Assembly: GCA_016806145.1 (NCBI GenBank)
Contig: CP063166.1
Coordinates: 1,736,001-1,800,000 of the forward strand
Source: Variovorax paradoxus
Lineage (GTDB): Bacteria > Pseudomonadota > Gammaproteobacteria > Burkholderiales > Burkholderiaceae_C
Reading direction: 5' to 3'
DNA: 64,000 nt
Shown here: positions 9,688-18,395 of the stretch, piece by piece
Layout of the letters: each line of letters opens with the position of its first letter
Position numbering within the stretch: the stretch's first letter is position 1
Notes under the pieces: model-generated
What the model was told of the DNA's origin: nothing
Database searches by the model: none
What the model saw: only the letters and a program-made list of their open reading frames with translations
Program-made: the position numbers and the translations under genes

Positions 9688-10851
9688 CTAGAAGTCGTAG
9701 GTGCCCGGCAGCAGGATCCCCGAGTCCACCGTGTCGATGCTCGTGTGGCCGCAGAAGGCCATGGTCACGTCGAGCTCCTTGTGGATGATCTGCAGCGCGC
9801 GCGTCACGCCGGCCTGGCCGTAGGCGCCGAGGCCGTAGAGGAAGCTGCGGCCGATCAGCGTGCCGCGGGCGCCGAGGGCGCGCGCCTTGAGCACGTCCTG
9901 GCCGCTGCGGATGCCGCCGTCCATCCAGACCTCGATGTCGCGGCCCACGGCATCGACGATGGCCGGCAGCGCGCTGATCGAGGAGGGCGCGCCGTCGAGT
10001 TGGCGGCCGCCGTGGTTCGACACGATCAGCGCGTCGGCGCCGCTGTTCGCGGCCAGCCGCGCGTCTTCCGCGTCGAGGATGCCCTTGAGGATCAGCTTGC
10101 CGCCCCAGCGCTTCTTGATCCACTCGATGTCGCCCCAGTTCAGCGCCGGGTCGAACTGCTCGGCGGTCCACGAGGACAGCGAGGACAGGTCCTTCACGCC
10201 CTTGGCATGGCCCGCGATGTTGCGGAAGGTGCGGCGCTTGGTGCCCAGCATGCCGAGGCACCAGTGCGGCTTGGTCGCGAGGTTCAGCAGGTTCTTGATG
10301 GTGGGCTTGGGCGGCGTGGTCAGGCCGTTCTTGATGTCCTTGTGGCGCTGGCCGAGGATCTGCAGGTCGAGCGTGAGCTGCAGCGCCGACACGTTGGCCG
10401 CGCGCGCGCGGTCGATCAGGCGCTCGATGAAGTCGCGGTCCTTCATCACGTAGAGCTGGAACCAGAACGGATGGCGGCCGGTGTTCTCGGCGATGTCCTC
10501 GAGCGAGCAGATGCTCATGGTCGAGAGCGTGAACGGGATGCCGAAGGCCTTGGCCGCGAGCGCGCCCAGGATCTCGCCGTCGGCGTGCTGCATGCCCGTG
10601 AGGCCCGTGGGCGCGATCGCCACCGGCATCGCCACGTCCTGCCCGATCATGGTGGTGCGGGTGGAGCGGCCCTCCATGTTGACCGCCACGCGCTGGCGCA
10701 GCTTGATCTTCTGGAAGTCGCTCTCGTTGGCGCGGTAGGTGCCCTCGGTCCATGCGCCGGAGTCGGCGTAGTCGTAGAACATCTTCGGCACGCGCCGCTT
10801 GGCGACCACCCGCAGGTCTTCGATGCAGGTGATCTTGGAAAGGTCGGGCAC
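9688..10851 (-). CDS. lldD: FMN-dependent L-lactate dehydrogenase / alpha-hydroxy-acid oxidase
   Basis: 387 residues starting at GTG, with AGGAGA 6 bases upstream. The protein is a full-length (S)-alpha-hydroxy-acid dehydrogenase TIM barrel: FMN contacts in PVAIAPTGLTGM and the STMSICSLEDIA strand, the catalytic base His280 and substrate Arg283 in SNHGGRQLD, and the phosphate-binding VWMDGGIRSGQD...GARGTLIGRSFLYG stretch. It oxidises L-lactate to pyruvate at the inner membrane, feeding the quinone pool. Together with the lactate permease gene 1.3 kb away and the LysR gene between them it forms a lactate-utilisation locus. A different 2-hydroxy acid (mandelate, glycolate) cannot be excluded. 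Confidence 0.88.
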   Translation of the reverse strand: MPDLSKITCIEDLRVVAKRRVPKMFYDYADSGAWTEGTYRANESDFQKIKLRQRVAVNMEGRSTRTTMIGQDVAMPVAIAPTGLTGMQHADGEILGALAAKAFGIPFTLSTMSICSLEDIAENTGRHPFWFQLYVMKDRDFIERLIDRARAANVSALQLTLDLQILGQRHKDIKNGLTTPPKPTIKNLLNLATKPHWCLGMLGTKRRTFRNIAGHAKGVKDLSSLSSWTAEQFDPALNWGDIEWIKKRWGGKLILKGILDAEDARLAANSGADALIVSNHGGRQLDGAPSSISALPAIVDAVGRDIEVWMDGGIRSGQDVLKARALGARGTLIGRSFLYGLGAYGQAGVTRALQIIHKELDVTMAFCGHTSIDTVDSGILLPGTYDF

Positions 10852-11041
10852 GGGGAGTCTCCTGTGGAACGGGTTGTTGTCGTGGGCGGGCCTGGGGGCC
10901 GGGCCGCCGCCATTATTGGGCAGCAGCCCCTCCCGCAGCGCAACGCGCGGCGCCGTGAGTGTGGCCGCGGCGCGGCCCGGCCGGGCTGAAAAACGCTGGC
11001 CGGCGATCTGAAAAGAATTCAGGCGGCCGCTTCCCGCCTCG

Positions 11042-11926
11042 TCAGCCCTCGAGCGACTGCCGGGCCCAGGCCACGAAGGCGGCGCATTCGGGGCGCTCGA
11101 GCGCCCCCGGCCGCCAGCACAGGAAGTAGTGGTTGGGCGAGGGCACGCTGACCGGCGACAGCCGCACCAGCCGGCCGCCGTCGATCCAGGCGCGGCCCAG
11201 GTGCAGCCGCATCAGCGCCACGCCCAGGCCCTCGGCGGCCGCCTCGAGCAGCAGGCCCAGGTCGGTGAACTGGGCGCCGCTGGCGGGCTCGGGCAGGCCG
11301 ATGCCGTGGGCCGCGAACCAGATGCGCCAGTTCTCGAGCGGGGTGCGCAGCAGCTGGGCGCGTTCGATCTCGGCCCGGGTCGCGAAGCCCTCGAACGGGC
11401 CGTGGCGCTTCAGGTAGGCCGGGCTGCACACGGGCGTGAGCGCATCGGCCGGGAACTGCAGGAACTCGCGCTGGCGGAACGGCCCGGCGCCGAAACGCAA
11501 CTCGATGTCGGCCTCGTCGAGCGCGTTCTCGCGCATCGGCGCCGTCACCTGCATCACCAGCTCGACCTCGGGATGGGCCTCGCAGAAGCGCGCGAGCTGC
11601 GGCATCAGGATCTGGCGCGAGAAGGTCGGCGTGACGGCCACGCGCAGCCGCCGGGTGTGGGGCGCGGCCTCGCGGCCCGGCACCTGCTCGAGCGCGAAGA
11701 TGGCCTCGCGCACCCGCGCCAGGTAGACGATGCCGTCGGCGCTGAGGCTGAAGTCGCTGCCCGCGAAAAAGCGCAGGCCGAGCTGCGACTCGAGCTGGCG
11801 GATGCGGTGGCTCACGGCGCTGGGCGTCACGCTGAGCTCCTCGGCCGCCAGGTTCACGCTGCGCAGGCGCGCGACGGCCTCGAAGGCGAGCAGGCCCTGG
11901 GTCGAGGGGAGGCGCGTGGAAGCCAT
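11042..11926 (-). CDS. LysR-family regulator (GcvA-like), lactate locus
   Basis: 294 residues. The start at MASTRLPS was chosen because the HTH follows at the standard distance (LLAFEAVARLRSVNLAAEELSVTPSAVSHRIRQLESQLGLRFF), a GcvA-type N-terminus. The effector domain carries RLRVAVTPTFSRQILMPQLARF. It is divergent from lldP, with a 262-bp promoter region between, and lies upstream of and co-oriented with lldD. It probably regulates both, in place of the GntR-type LldR of enterobacteria. Which ligand it senses is not visible. Confidence 0.9.
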   Translation of the reverse strand: MASTRLPSTQGLLAFEAVARLRSVNLAAEELSVTPSAVSHRIRQLESQLGLRFFAGSDFSLSADGIVYLARVREAIFALEQVPGREAAPHTRRLRVAVTPTFSRQILMPQLARFCEAHPEVELVMQVTAPMRENALDEADIELRFGAGPFRQREFLQFPADALTPVCSPAYLKRHGPFEGFATRAEIERAQLLRTPLENWRIWFAAHGIGLPEPASGAQFTDLGLLLEAAAEGLGVALMRLHLGRAWIDGGRLVRLSPVSVPSPNHYFLCWRPGALERPECAAFVAWARQSLEG

Positions 11927-12188
11927 GAAGGTGTGGAGGGCGGTGCGTAGAAGGAGGTTGTACCCGAGGGCACGGGGCGGCCCACGGTTGTCCGCAGGTG
12001 GTGCGCCGCGGGGCCCACGGGCGTACGATGGTATCGAAGCGCCGCGGGCCCGACCGCCCCGGCGCTTCGTTTCGCCGCGCCGCAATGCAGTGCAGAGGGG
12101 ACAGGTGGAAGGAACAGGGGGTCTGAGCGATCGCAGTGTGTTGCAGCGCATCCGTCACATCGAATACCAACAGTACGGAGACAGACAC
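11927..12188. promoter_or_regulatory. Divergent promoter region, LysR gene / lldP
   Basis: 262 bp between the LysR start and the lactate permease start. The only clear signal is the GGAG ribosome-binding sequence at about 12177, 8 bases before the lldP ATG. No convincing palindromic LysR box or sigma-70 pair was found by eye. Confidence 0.35.
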
Positions 12189-13850
12189 ATGGTTTGGCAA
12201 CAGGTTTACAACCCGTTCGGGAGCATGGTGGTATCGACGGCGCTCGCCGCGATACCGGTGGTGGTAATGCTGGTGTGCCTCGGCCTCCTGCACGTCAAGG
12301 CCCACTTCGCGGCCGGGCTCGGCCTCCTCAGCGCGCTGGCGATCGCGGTCTTCGCCTTCGGCATGCCGGCCGACATGGCGGGCAAGGCCGCCTTCCTCGG
12401 CGGCATCACCGGGCTGCTGCCGATCGGCTGGATCGTGCTCAACATCATCTTCCTCCAGCAGCTCACGCAGCAGAACGGCAGCTTCCAGGTGCTGCAGGAT
12501 TCCATCGCCGGCATCACCGAGGACCGGCGGCTGCAGCTGCTTCTGATCGCCTTCGCCTTCGGCGCCTTCTTCGAGGGCGCGGCCGGCTTCGGCACGCCGG
12601 TGGCGGTCACGGCCGCCATCCTGATCGGGCTGGGCTTCTCGCCGCTCGCGGCCTCGGGGCTCTCGTTGATCGCCAACACCGCGCCGGTGGCCTTCGGCGC
12701 GCTCGGCACGCCGGTGCTCACGCTGGCCAAGGTGCACGGCTACGACCTGATGGCCGTCACCGCGATGATCGGTCGCCAGCTGCCCTTCTTCTCGGTGCTG
12801 GTGCCGTTCTGGCTGATCTGGGCCTTCGCGGGCCGCAAGGGCATGTGGGAGATCTGGCCGGCGATCCTGGTGACCGGTGTCTCGTTCGCGATCCCGCAGT
12901 ACCTGGTGTCGAACTTCATCGGCCCCGAGCTCGTGGACATCATCGCGGCCATCGTCTCGATGGTCTGCCTGGTGCTGTTCCTGCGCGTGTGGAAGCCCGC
13001 CAGGGTGTGGACCTCGGTCTCGCTCAAGGGCCACGAGGCCGGCGGCGGCGAGGCCGCGCCGGTGGGCGCGCCCGCGAAACACCCCACGGCCGCGGTCGTG
13101 CGCGCCTGGACCCCGTGGCTGATCCTCACGGTGTTCGTGTTCATCTGGGGCCTGCCCTCGGTCAAGACCTGGCTCAACGGCATCTTCGCGCCCAACTTCC
13201 CGATCGAGGGGCTGCACAACATGATCGAGAAGGTGGCGCCGGTGGTGCCCAAGCCGACCAAGGAAGGCGCGGTCTACCAGCTGCTGCTGCTCTCGGCCAC
13301 CGGCACCGGCATCCTGGTGTCGGCGCTCGTGGGCGGGCTGGTCATGAAGTACAACCCGGTCCAGCTCGTGGCCGCCTACGGCCGCACGCTGTGGCTGGTG
13401 AAGTTCTCGCTGCTCACCATCGTGCTGATGCTCGCGCTGGGCACGCTCACGCGCTACTCGGGGCTCGACACCACCTTGGGCCTGGCCTTCGCCAACACGG
13501 GCGTTCTGTATCCCTTCTTCGGCACCCTGATGGGCTGGCTGGGCGTGGCGCTCACGGGGTCCGACACGGCCTCGAACGTGCTGTTCGGCGGCATGCAGAA
13601 GGTGGCGGCCGACCAGCTCGGGCTGAGTCCCAACCTGATGGGCGCGGCCAACAGCTCGGGTGGCGTGATGGGCAAGATGATCGATGCGCAGTCGATCGTG
13701 GTGGCCTCGACCGCCACGCGCTGGTTCAACCACGAGGGCGAGATCCTGCGCTACGTGTTCTTCCACTCGATCGCGCTGGCCTGCCTGGTCGGCGTCCTCG
13801 TGACCCTGCAGGCCTATGTGTGGCCGTTCACCGCGATGGTGGTGAAGTAG
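12189..13850 (+). CDS. lldP: L-lactate permease
   Basis: 553 residues, close to the 551 of Escherichia coli LldP, with about 12-14 membrane helices. Family signatures are the MVWQQVYNPFGSM opening, FAFGAFFEGAAGFGTPVAV, NTAPVAFGALGTPV, GSDTASNVLFGGMQ and NSSGGVMGKMIDAQSIVVA. It imports L-lactate, D-lactate or glycolate by proton symport. Its 3' end overlaps the 3' end of the convergent TetR gene by 23 bp. With lldD and the LysR gene it makes a complete lactate uptake and oxidation locus. Confidence 0.95.
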   Translation: MVWQQVYNPFGSMVVSTALAAIPVVVMLVCLGLLHVKAHFAAGLGLLSALAIAVFAFGMPADMAGKAAFLGGITGLLPIGWIVLNIIFLQQLTQQNGSFQVLQDSIAGITEDRRLQLLLIAFAFGAFFEGAAGFGTPVAVTAAILIGLGFSPLAASGLSLIANTAPVAFGALGTPVLTLAKVHGYDLMAVTAMIGRQLPFFSVLVPFWLIWAFAGRKGMWEIWPAILVTGVSFAIPQYLVSNFIGPELVDIIAAIVSMVCLVLFLRVWKPARVWTSVSLKGHEAGGGEAAPVGAPAKHPTAAVVRAWTPWLILTVFVFIWGLPSVKTWLNGIFAPNFPIEGLHNMIEKVAPVVPKPTKEGAVYQLLLLSATGTGILVSALVGGLVMKYNPVQLVAAYGRTLWLVKFSLLTIVLMLALGTLTRYSGLDTTLGLAFANTGVLYPFFGTLMGWLGVALTGSDTASNVLFGGMQKVAADQLGLSPNLMGAANSSGGVMGKMIDAQSIVVASTATRWFNHEGEILRYVFFHSIALACLVGVLVTLQAYVWPFTAMVVK

Positions 13851-14442
13851 GCGCCGCGGCGTCGGCCAGCGCGCGCAGCAGCCGGCGCAGATCCTCGACC
13901 GCCTCGCGCACCAGCTCGGCGCCGCCCATCTGCGCCTTGACGATCGCGCCGTCGATGCCGAGGGCGGCGGCCTGCGCGAGCGCCATGCGCTGCGGCAGCG
14001 TGGCGGGGAGCAGGTCGGCGATCACCTCGACCATCTCGCGCTTGTGATCGCGCGCGCGCTCGGCCGCGCCCTCGACGCTGCCGCCGACCTCGGCCACGGC
14101 ATTGATGAAGGCGCAGCCGCGGAACACCGGGTCGGCGAACCACTCGGCCATCACGTCGGCCAGCAGCAGCAGGGCCTGCGCGTCGCCGCTGCGCTCGTGC
14201 GCGCCGCGCCGGCCCAGCGCATCGACGAACCAGGCCATCCAGCGCGCATGCCGGTGGTCGAGGAAGGCGCGCACCAGGTCGTCCTTCGAGGGGAAGTGGC
14301 GGTAGAAGGTGACCTTGGTCACCGCCGAGGCCGCGATCACGCGGTCGATGCCGGTGGCGCGGATGCCGTCGGCGTAGAAGAGGTCGTGCGCCGTGAGCAG
14401 GATGCGCTCGCGCGCGGGCAGGGCGGAAAGGTCCAGGTCCAT
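13828..14442 (-). CDS. TetR-family transcriptional repressor
   Basis: 204 residues. The N-terminal HTH reads [51 protein letters not shown], a standard TetR DNA-binding domain; the C-terminal half is an alpha-helical ligand domain with a single Cys in [12 protein letters not shown]. It is divergent from the NTF2-like gene, with a near-perfect palindrome between them (14469-14492) that is its likely operator. It therefore probably represses itself and the NTF2-like/cyanase genes. Its 3' end overlaps that of lldP. Confidence 0.93.
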   Translation of the reverse strand: MDLDLSALPARERILLTAHDLFYADGIRATGIDRVIAASAVTKVTFYRHFPSKDDLVRAFLDHRHARWMAWFVDALGRRGAHERSGDAQALLLLADVMAEWFADPVFRGCAFINAVAEVGGSVEGAAERARDHKREMVEVIADLLPATLPQRMALAQAAALGIDGAIVKAQMGGAELVREAVEDLRRLLRALADAAAPTSPPSR

Positions 14443-14468
14443 GGCGCGATTGTAGGCACTCCCGCATC

Positions 14469-14492
14469 CATGTAGACAGGTCTGTCTACATG
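14469..14492. promoter_or_regulatory. Palindromic operator, probably for the TetR regulator
   Basis: Two perfectly complementary 11-base arms (CATGTAGACAG and CTGTCTACATG) are separated by GT. It sits 26 bp upstream of the TetR start codon and 69 bp before the divergent NTF2-like start, where a repressor would block both promoters. Arm length and spacing are typical of TetR-family operators. Confidence 0.75.
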
Positions 14493-14561
14493 TGGCACAT
14501 TGCGGCCGGGCTACACCGCCTTTCCCCTTTCCAACGTTTCCCTCTTCACCGAAAGACCGCC

Positions 14562-14993
14562 ATGGAATCCGAATCCCGCCCGCCGCTGCCCCCGTTCACG
14601 CTCGAGACCGCGCTCAAGAAGGTCCAGGCCGCCGAAGATGCCTGGAACACGCGCGACCCCGTGCGCGTGAGCCTGGCCTACACGCCCGACACCGAATGGC
14701 GCAACCGCGCCGACTTCGTCAACGGCCGCGAGCAGGTGGTGCAGTTCCTGCAGCGCAAGTGGGTGCGCGAGCTCGACTACCGCCTGAAGAAGACGCTCTG
14801 GGCCTTCATGGACAACCGCATCGCGGTGCGCTTCGAGTACGAATGGCACGACGACTCGGGCCACTGGTTCCGCAGCCACGGCAACGAGAACTGGGAGTTC
14901 GCGCCCAACGGCCTGATGCAGCGGCGCTACGCGAGCATCAACGACCAGCCCATCGCGGAGTCGGAGCGCAAGTTCCGCTGGGAACGCGCCTGA
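14562..14993 (+). CDS. NTF2-like / SnoaL-fold protein of the DUF1348 family
   Basis: 143 residues. The sequence from [29 protein letters not shown] through the [23 protein letters not shown] strand matches DUF1348 (PF07080), small cone-fold proteins of unknown chemistry. The start at MESESRP follows the start of family homology; a longer in-frame reading from 14490 would begin inside the operator. It is followed 67 bp later by cyanase and is divergent from the TetR gene. A role in detoxification with cyanase is possible but only inferred. Confidence 0.85.
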   Translation: MESESRPPLPPFTLETALKKVQAAEDAWNTRDPVRVSLAYTPDTEWRNRADFVNGREQVVQFLQRKWVRELDYRLKKTLWAFMDNRIAVRFEYEWHDDSGHWFRSHGNENWEFAPNGLMQRRYASINDQPIAESERKFRWERA

Positions 14994-15060
14994 TGGCGCC
15001 GGGCCGGGCGGCGGCACGCCTGTTGCTTGCCCGTGTCCGGCACTCAAGGAGCACCTGAAC

Positions 15061-15504
15061 ATGAACCGCAACGACGTCACCGAGAAGATCATCGCCACCA
15101 AGGTGGCCAAGGGCCTGCAGTGGGCCGATGTCGCGAAGAAGCTCGGCCTCTCGAAGGAATGGACCACCGCCGCCTGCCTCGGCCAGATGACGCTCGACGA
15201 CAAGCAGGCGAAGATCGTCGGGCGCATCTTCGGCCTCAGTGCCGAGGAGCAGAAGTGGCTGCAGGTGGTGCCCTACAAGGGCTCGCTGCCGACGGCGGTG
15301 CCGACCGATCCGCTGATCTACCGCTGGTACGAGATCGTCAGCGTCTACGGCACCACCATCAAGGAGCTGATCCACGAGGAGTTCGGCGACGGCATCATGA
15401 GCGCCATCGACTTCAGCATGGACATCCAGCGCGAGCCCGATCCCAAGGGCGACCGCGTGAACGTGGTGCTCTCGGGCAAGTTCCTGCCCTACAAGACTTA
15501 TTGA
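15061..15504 (+). CDS. cynS: Cyanate hydratase (cyanase)
   Basis: 147 residues, near the family norm of about 156. It converts cyanate and bicarbonate to ammonia and CO2 in the cytoplasm, as a decamer in known cases. All three catalytic residues are in place: Arg88, Glu91 and Ser114, equivalent to Arg96, Glu99 and Ser122 of E. coli CynS, within LIYRWYEIVSVYGTTIKELI and the GDGIMSAIDF segment. The N-terminal helical domain (KGLQWADVAKKLGLSKEWTT) is intact. AAGGAGCACCTGAAC precedes the ATG. No carbonic anhydrase (cynT) is adjacent. A CynX-type carrier lies 16 kb away at 31170-32480. It ends one base before the convergent SDR gene. Confidence 0.97.
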   Translation: MNRNDVTEKIIATKVAKGLQWADVAKKLGLSKEWTTAACLGQMTLDDKQAKIVGRIFGLSAEEQKWLQVVPYKGSLPTAVPTDPLIYRWYEIVSVYGTTIKELIHEEFGDGIMSAIDFSMDIQREPDPKGDRVNVVLSGKFLPYKTY

Positions 15505-15505
15505 A

Positions 15506-16288
15506 TCAGAAGGCGTACTCGGCCGGCTCCTCGGGCGCGCTGTCCGAGCGGCCACCCGGCGAGCGCAGCAGCGCGGGCACGGGGTGCGCCGCGTAGTAGC
15601 CGCCCTCGATCGCGCCGGCGATCGAACGCGCCACCGCGTCGGTCGGCGCGAGCAGGCGCCGCCGTGTCGACATGCGTTCGCCCGCCAGGCCCGCGGCGAT
15701 GCGCTCCAGGCGCGGATCGCCCGGCGGCGCGAGCTCGGGATGGAGCACGCTCACGCGCAGGCGGCCCGCATGCTCCTGGCGCAGGCCCTCGGAGATCGCG
15801 TCCACCGCGTACTGGGTGCCGTGGTAGACGGCCGACTCCGCCGTCACGCCCGTGACCGACACCGGCAAGAGGTTGACGATGTGACCCCAGCCCTGCTCCT
15901 GCATCGTCGGCAGCACGGCCGCGATGCCGAGCAGCACGCCACGCAGGTTGACGTCGATCATGAGCTCCCACTCCTCGATCTTGCGCATCCACAGCGGCGA
16001 GCGCGGCATCACGCCCGCGGCGTTGACCAGTGCGTCGATGCGGTCGTGGCGCTCGAGCGCCAACTCGGCGAAGGCCTCCATCTCGGGGCGCAGCGTGACG
16101 TCGAGCCGCTGGAAGCTCGCCGAGCCGCCCGTGGCCCGGATCTCGGCCGCGAGCGCCGCGAGCCGGTCGGTGCGGCGCGCACCGAGCACCACATGCGCAC
16201 CGCGCCGCGCGAGCAGCCGCGCGGTCGCTTCGCCGATGCCGCTGCTCGCGCCGGTGATGAGAACGACTTTGTCCTGGATTGCGGTCAT
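15506..16288 (-). CDS. Short-chain dehydrogenase-like protein with altered catalytic residues
   Basis: 260 residues of classical SDR layout: Rossmann motif TGASSGIGEATA at 12-23, NAAG at 89-92 and a C-terminal segment ending RSDSAPEEPAEYAF. The active site is unusual. The tyrosine is kept (Tyr155 in VYHGTQ), but the lysine four residues later is Gln159 and the position 13 residues before the Tyr, normally Ser, is Pro142 (VNLLPVSV). In the family the Lys lowers the Tyr pKa and binds the nicotinamide ribose, so dehydrogenase activity is doubtful. It may bind NAD(P)(H) without catalysis or use another mechanism. It is convergent with cynS, 1 bp apart. Confidence 0.85.
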   Translation of the reverse strand: MTAIQDKVVLITGASSGIGEATARLLARRGAHVVLGARRTDRLAALAAEIRATGGSASFQRLDVTLRPEMEAFAELALERHDRIDALVNAAGVMPRSPLWMRKIEEWELMIDVNLRGVLLGIAAVLPTMQEQGWGHIVNLLPVSVTGVTAESAVYHGTQYAVDAISEGLRQEHAGRLRVSVLHPELAPPGDPRLERIAAGLAGERMSTRRRLLAPTDAVARSIAGAIEGGYYAAHPVPALLRSPGGRSDSAPEEPAEYAF

Positions 16289-16568
16289 GGATAACTCCTC
16301 ATGCTTGGGGGATGCACGGTTGCCACGCGGCTCCCGGCATGCTTGGAAGTGTCGCGCCGCCGCCGCCTTGGGCGTTATCCGGATCGAACGCGGTTCTTGC
16401 CTTTTTCTCCGAAACAAGGGCGTCGCGCCGGTGGCGCCGGCTGGCGGGCGAACTTTCTTCTCGCATGAGCCCATCTTCGGTGCGCGGGCACTTCAGGGCT
16501 GGCCGTTTCCGGCCGTGCGTTTGCCGGTTCTTGCCCGATCCTTCGCGGCCGCGGCCGCGGCGGTGGCC

Positions 16569-17966
16569 TCAGCGCGCCAGCAGCTTCAGCATCCGCTCGA
16601 AGGTCTTGCCATAGGGCGGCTTGAACAGGCCGACCCCGTTGAAGCCCGACTGGTGGAACACCGGCTTCATCTTCGAGAAGGTCTGGAAGCCGAACTCGCC
16701 GTGGTAGGACCCCATGCCGCTCGCACCGACGCCGCCGAAGGGCAGGTCGTCCTGCGCGACGTGCAACAGGGTGTCGTTGACGGTCACGCCGCCGGCCACG
16801 GTCTGGGCCAGCACGCGGTCGATGTCCGCGCGCTGCTTCTCGAACAGGTAGAGCGCGAGCGGCCGCGGCCGGGCGTTGACGTAGCCGATGGCCTGCTCGA
16901 GCGTGTCGTAGGGCACGAGCGGCAGCACCGGGCCGAAGATCTCCTCGCGCATCACGCGCATGCGGTCGTCCACGCCCGTGAGCAGCACCGGCGGCAGCCG
17001 CCGCGACGCGGCATCGGCCGGCGCGTCGCCCAGCCGTTCCACCGCGGCGCCCCGCGCCCGGGCCTCGTCCACCAGCGACTCGAGCCGCGCGAAGTGGCGC
17101 GGGCTCACGATGCTGGTGTAGTCGGCGTTGCGCGCCAGGTCGGGGTAGAGCAAAGCGAACACGCGCCGCGCGGCCTCGACGAAGCGCGCCTGCTGCTCGC
17201 GCGGCAACAGCACGTAGTCGGGCGCGATGCAGGTCTGGCCGGCGTTGAGCGTCTTGCCCACGAGGATGCGTTCCACCGCCTTGTCGAAGGCCGCGCCGCG
17301 TCCCACGATGGCCGGCGACTTGCCGCCGAGCTCGAGCGTCACCGGCGTCAGGTGCTCGCTCGCGGCGCGCATCACGTGGCGGCCGACCTCGGTCGAGCCG
17401 GTGAACAGCAGGTGGTCGAAGGGCAGGCTCGCGAATTCGCGCGCGACTTCGGCATCGCCGTTGACCACCGCGATCTCGTCGGCCGCGAAGGCCGTGCCCA
17501 CCAGCCGCGCGAACAGTTCGGCGAAGCGCGGCGTGTACTCCGACTGCTTGAGCATCGCGCGGTTGCCCGCGGCCAGCGCGGCCGTGAGCGGCCCGGCCGC
17601 GAGGTACAGCGGGTAGTTCCAGGGCACGACGATCCCGACCACGCCGAGCGGCTGCGGCATCAGCCGCGAGGACGCGGGCCTGAACCACAGCCCGGTGCCG
17701 CGACGCCGCACGCGCATCCAGCGCTTGCCGTGGCGCAGCGCATGGTCGATGCCCTCGAGCGTGGGGAAGACCTCGGCCAGCTCGGTCTCCTGGCGCGGCC
17801 GGTTCGAGAAGTCGGCGCTGATCGCCGCGGCGATCGCGGCGCGGTGCTCGCGCACCAGCGCGCGCAGCCGGCGCAGACGATCGGCGCGCACGCTCCAGGG
17901 CGGGGCCTGGTCGCGCAAGCTGGCGGCGCGCTGGGCGTCGAAGAGGGGGCGCAGCTCTGGGGTCAT
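16569..17966 (-). CDS. Aldehyde dehydrogenase, coniferyl-aldehyde type
   Basis: 465 residues, the length of the CalB/YwdH-type aldehyde dehydrogenases that lack an N-terminal extension. Visible: PLGVVGIVVPWNYPLYLAAGPL (cofactor-binding region), FTGSTEVGRHVM, catalytic Glu in TLELGGKSP, catalytic Cys in NAGQTCIAPDY, and the C-terminal LPFGGVGASGMGSYHGEFGFQTFS signature. It oxidises an aromatic or fatty aldehyde with NAD(P)+ to the acid. The start at MTPELRPL is supported by the family's usual N-terminus. Directly upstream is a diverged copy of this 5' end and repeat DNA. Confidence 0.9.
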   Translation of the reverse strand: MTPELRPLFDAQRAASLRDQAPPWSVRADRLRRLRALVREHRAAIAAAISADFSNRPRQETELAEVFPTLEGIDHALRHGKRWMRVRRRGTGLWFRPASSRLMPQPLGVVGIVVPWNYPLYLAAGPLTAALAAGNRAMLKQSEYTPRFAELFARLVGTAFAADEIAVVNGDAEVAREFASLPFDHLLFTGSTEVGRHVMRAASEHLTPVTLELGGKSPAIVGRGAAFDKAVERILVGKTLNAGQTCIAPDYVLLPREQQARFVEAARRVFALLYPDLARNADYTSIVSPRHFARLESLVDEARARGAAVERLGDAPADAASRRLPPVLLTGVDDRMRVMREEIFGPVLPLVPYDTLEQAIGYVNARPRPLALYLFEKQRADIDRVLAQTVAGGVTVNDTLLHVAQDDLPFGGVGASGMGSYHGEFGFQTFSKMKPVFHQSGFNGVGLFKPPYGKTFERMLKLLAR

Positions 17967-18041
17967 GGAGGCCTCGGCGTGTCGGGGGGATGGCGGCGGC
18001 AAGTATGCCGGCCGTGGAGGTCGGGGCGGGCACGCGCCGAC

Positions 18042-18111
18042 GGGGCACTCCCCTCCGCGAATGTCCCCCGGCCTTCGGCCTCCTCCTTTATTTCGCTGCG
18101 GGGAGTACCCC
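18042..18111 (+). repeat. Palindromic intergenic repeat, family 1, copy A
   Basis: Outer arms GGGGCACTCCCC and GGGGAGTACCCC enclose the conserved core TCCGCGAATGTCCCCC, a CCGGCCTTCGG mini-hairpin, CTCCTCCTTTATTTCGCTGC. Complementarity extends imperfectly beyond the listed ends (GCCGACG on both sides). Same orientation as copies B and D. No protein should be inferred from it. Confidence 0.85.
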
Positions 18112-18177
18112 GCCGACGCGCGCCAGACGCGCAGCGCCTGATCGGCCGGCACAACCCGAGCGCCTCCGTGCACAGGG

Positions 18178-18207
18178 GTCGAAGAGGAGGCGCAACTCTG
18201 GGGTCAT
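18178..18207 (-). pseudogene. Vestigial copy of the aldehyde dehydrogenase start
   Basis: Ten codons beginning ATG at 18207 would read MTPELRLLFD, matching MTPELRPLFD of the functional gene 241 bp downstream, and then homology is lost. It is part of the tandem duplication and has no continuation, so it is a relic and not a gene. Confidence 0.6.
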
Positions 18208-18257
18208 GGCGGCCTCGGCGTGTCGGGTGGGGAGTATGCCGGCCGCAGGTTGTAGCG

Positions 18258-18351
18258 GGCTCACGCCGATGGGGTACTCCCCTCCGCGAATGTCCCCCGC
18301 CTTCGGCTCCTCCTTGATTTCGCTGCGGGGAGTACCCCATCGGCGTGAGCC
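18258..18351 (+). repeat. Palindromic intergenic repeat, family 1, copy B
   Basis: Perfect 25-base inverted arms at 18258-18282 and 18327-18351 (inner ends GGGGTACTCCCC and GGGGAGTACCCC, outer part GCTCACGCCGAT and its complement). The 44-base loop holds the core TCCGCGAATGTCCCCC, GCCTTCGGC, CTCCTCCTTGATTTCGCTGC. A strong hairpin as DNA or RNA. Confidence 0.92.
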
Positions 18352-18395
18352 TGGACGCGGCGGTCGTCAGCCGCTGGCACCACCGCTGCGCCCAC

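Larger units (their letters stand above)
17939..18253. repeat. Diverged tandem duplication of ALDH 5' end plus upstream DNA
   Basis: The stretch about 17939-18015 (first codons of the aldehyde dehydrogenase and its leader) recurs at about 18179-18248 with scattered substitutions and a deletion of about 11 bases. Shared landmarks are GGGGTCATGG, GGCCTCGGCGTGTCGGG and AGTATGCCGGCCG. Each copy is followed by one copy of the palindromic repeat (18042-18111 and 18258-18351), so the whole unit of about 240 bp appears to have been duplicated. Confidence 0.7.

Noticed and set aside
16375..18048. Alternative long minus-strand frame over the aldehyde dehydrogenase
   Set aside because: Out of frame with all ALDH motifs and Arg/Ala-rich; a shadow.
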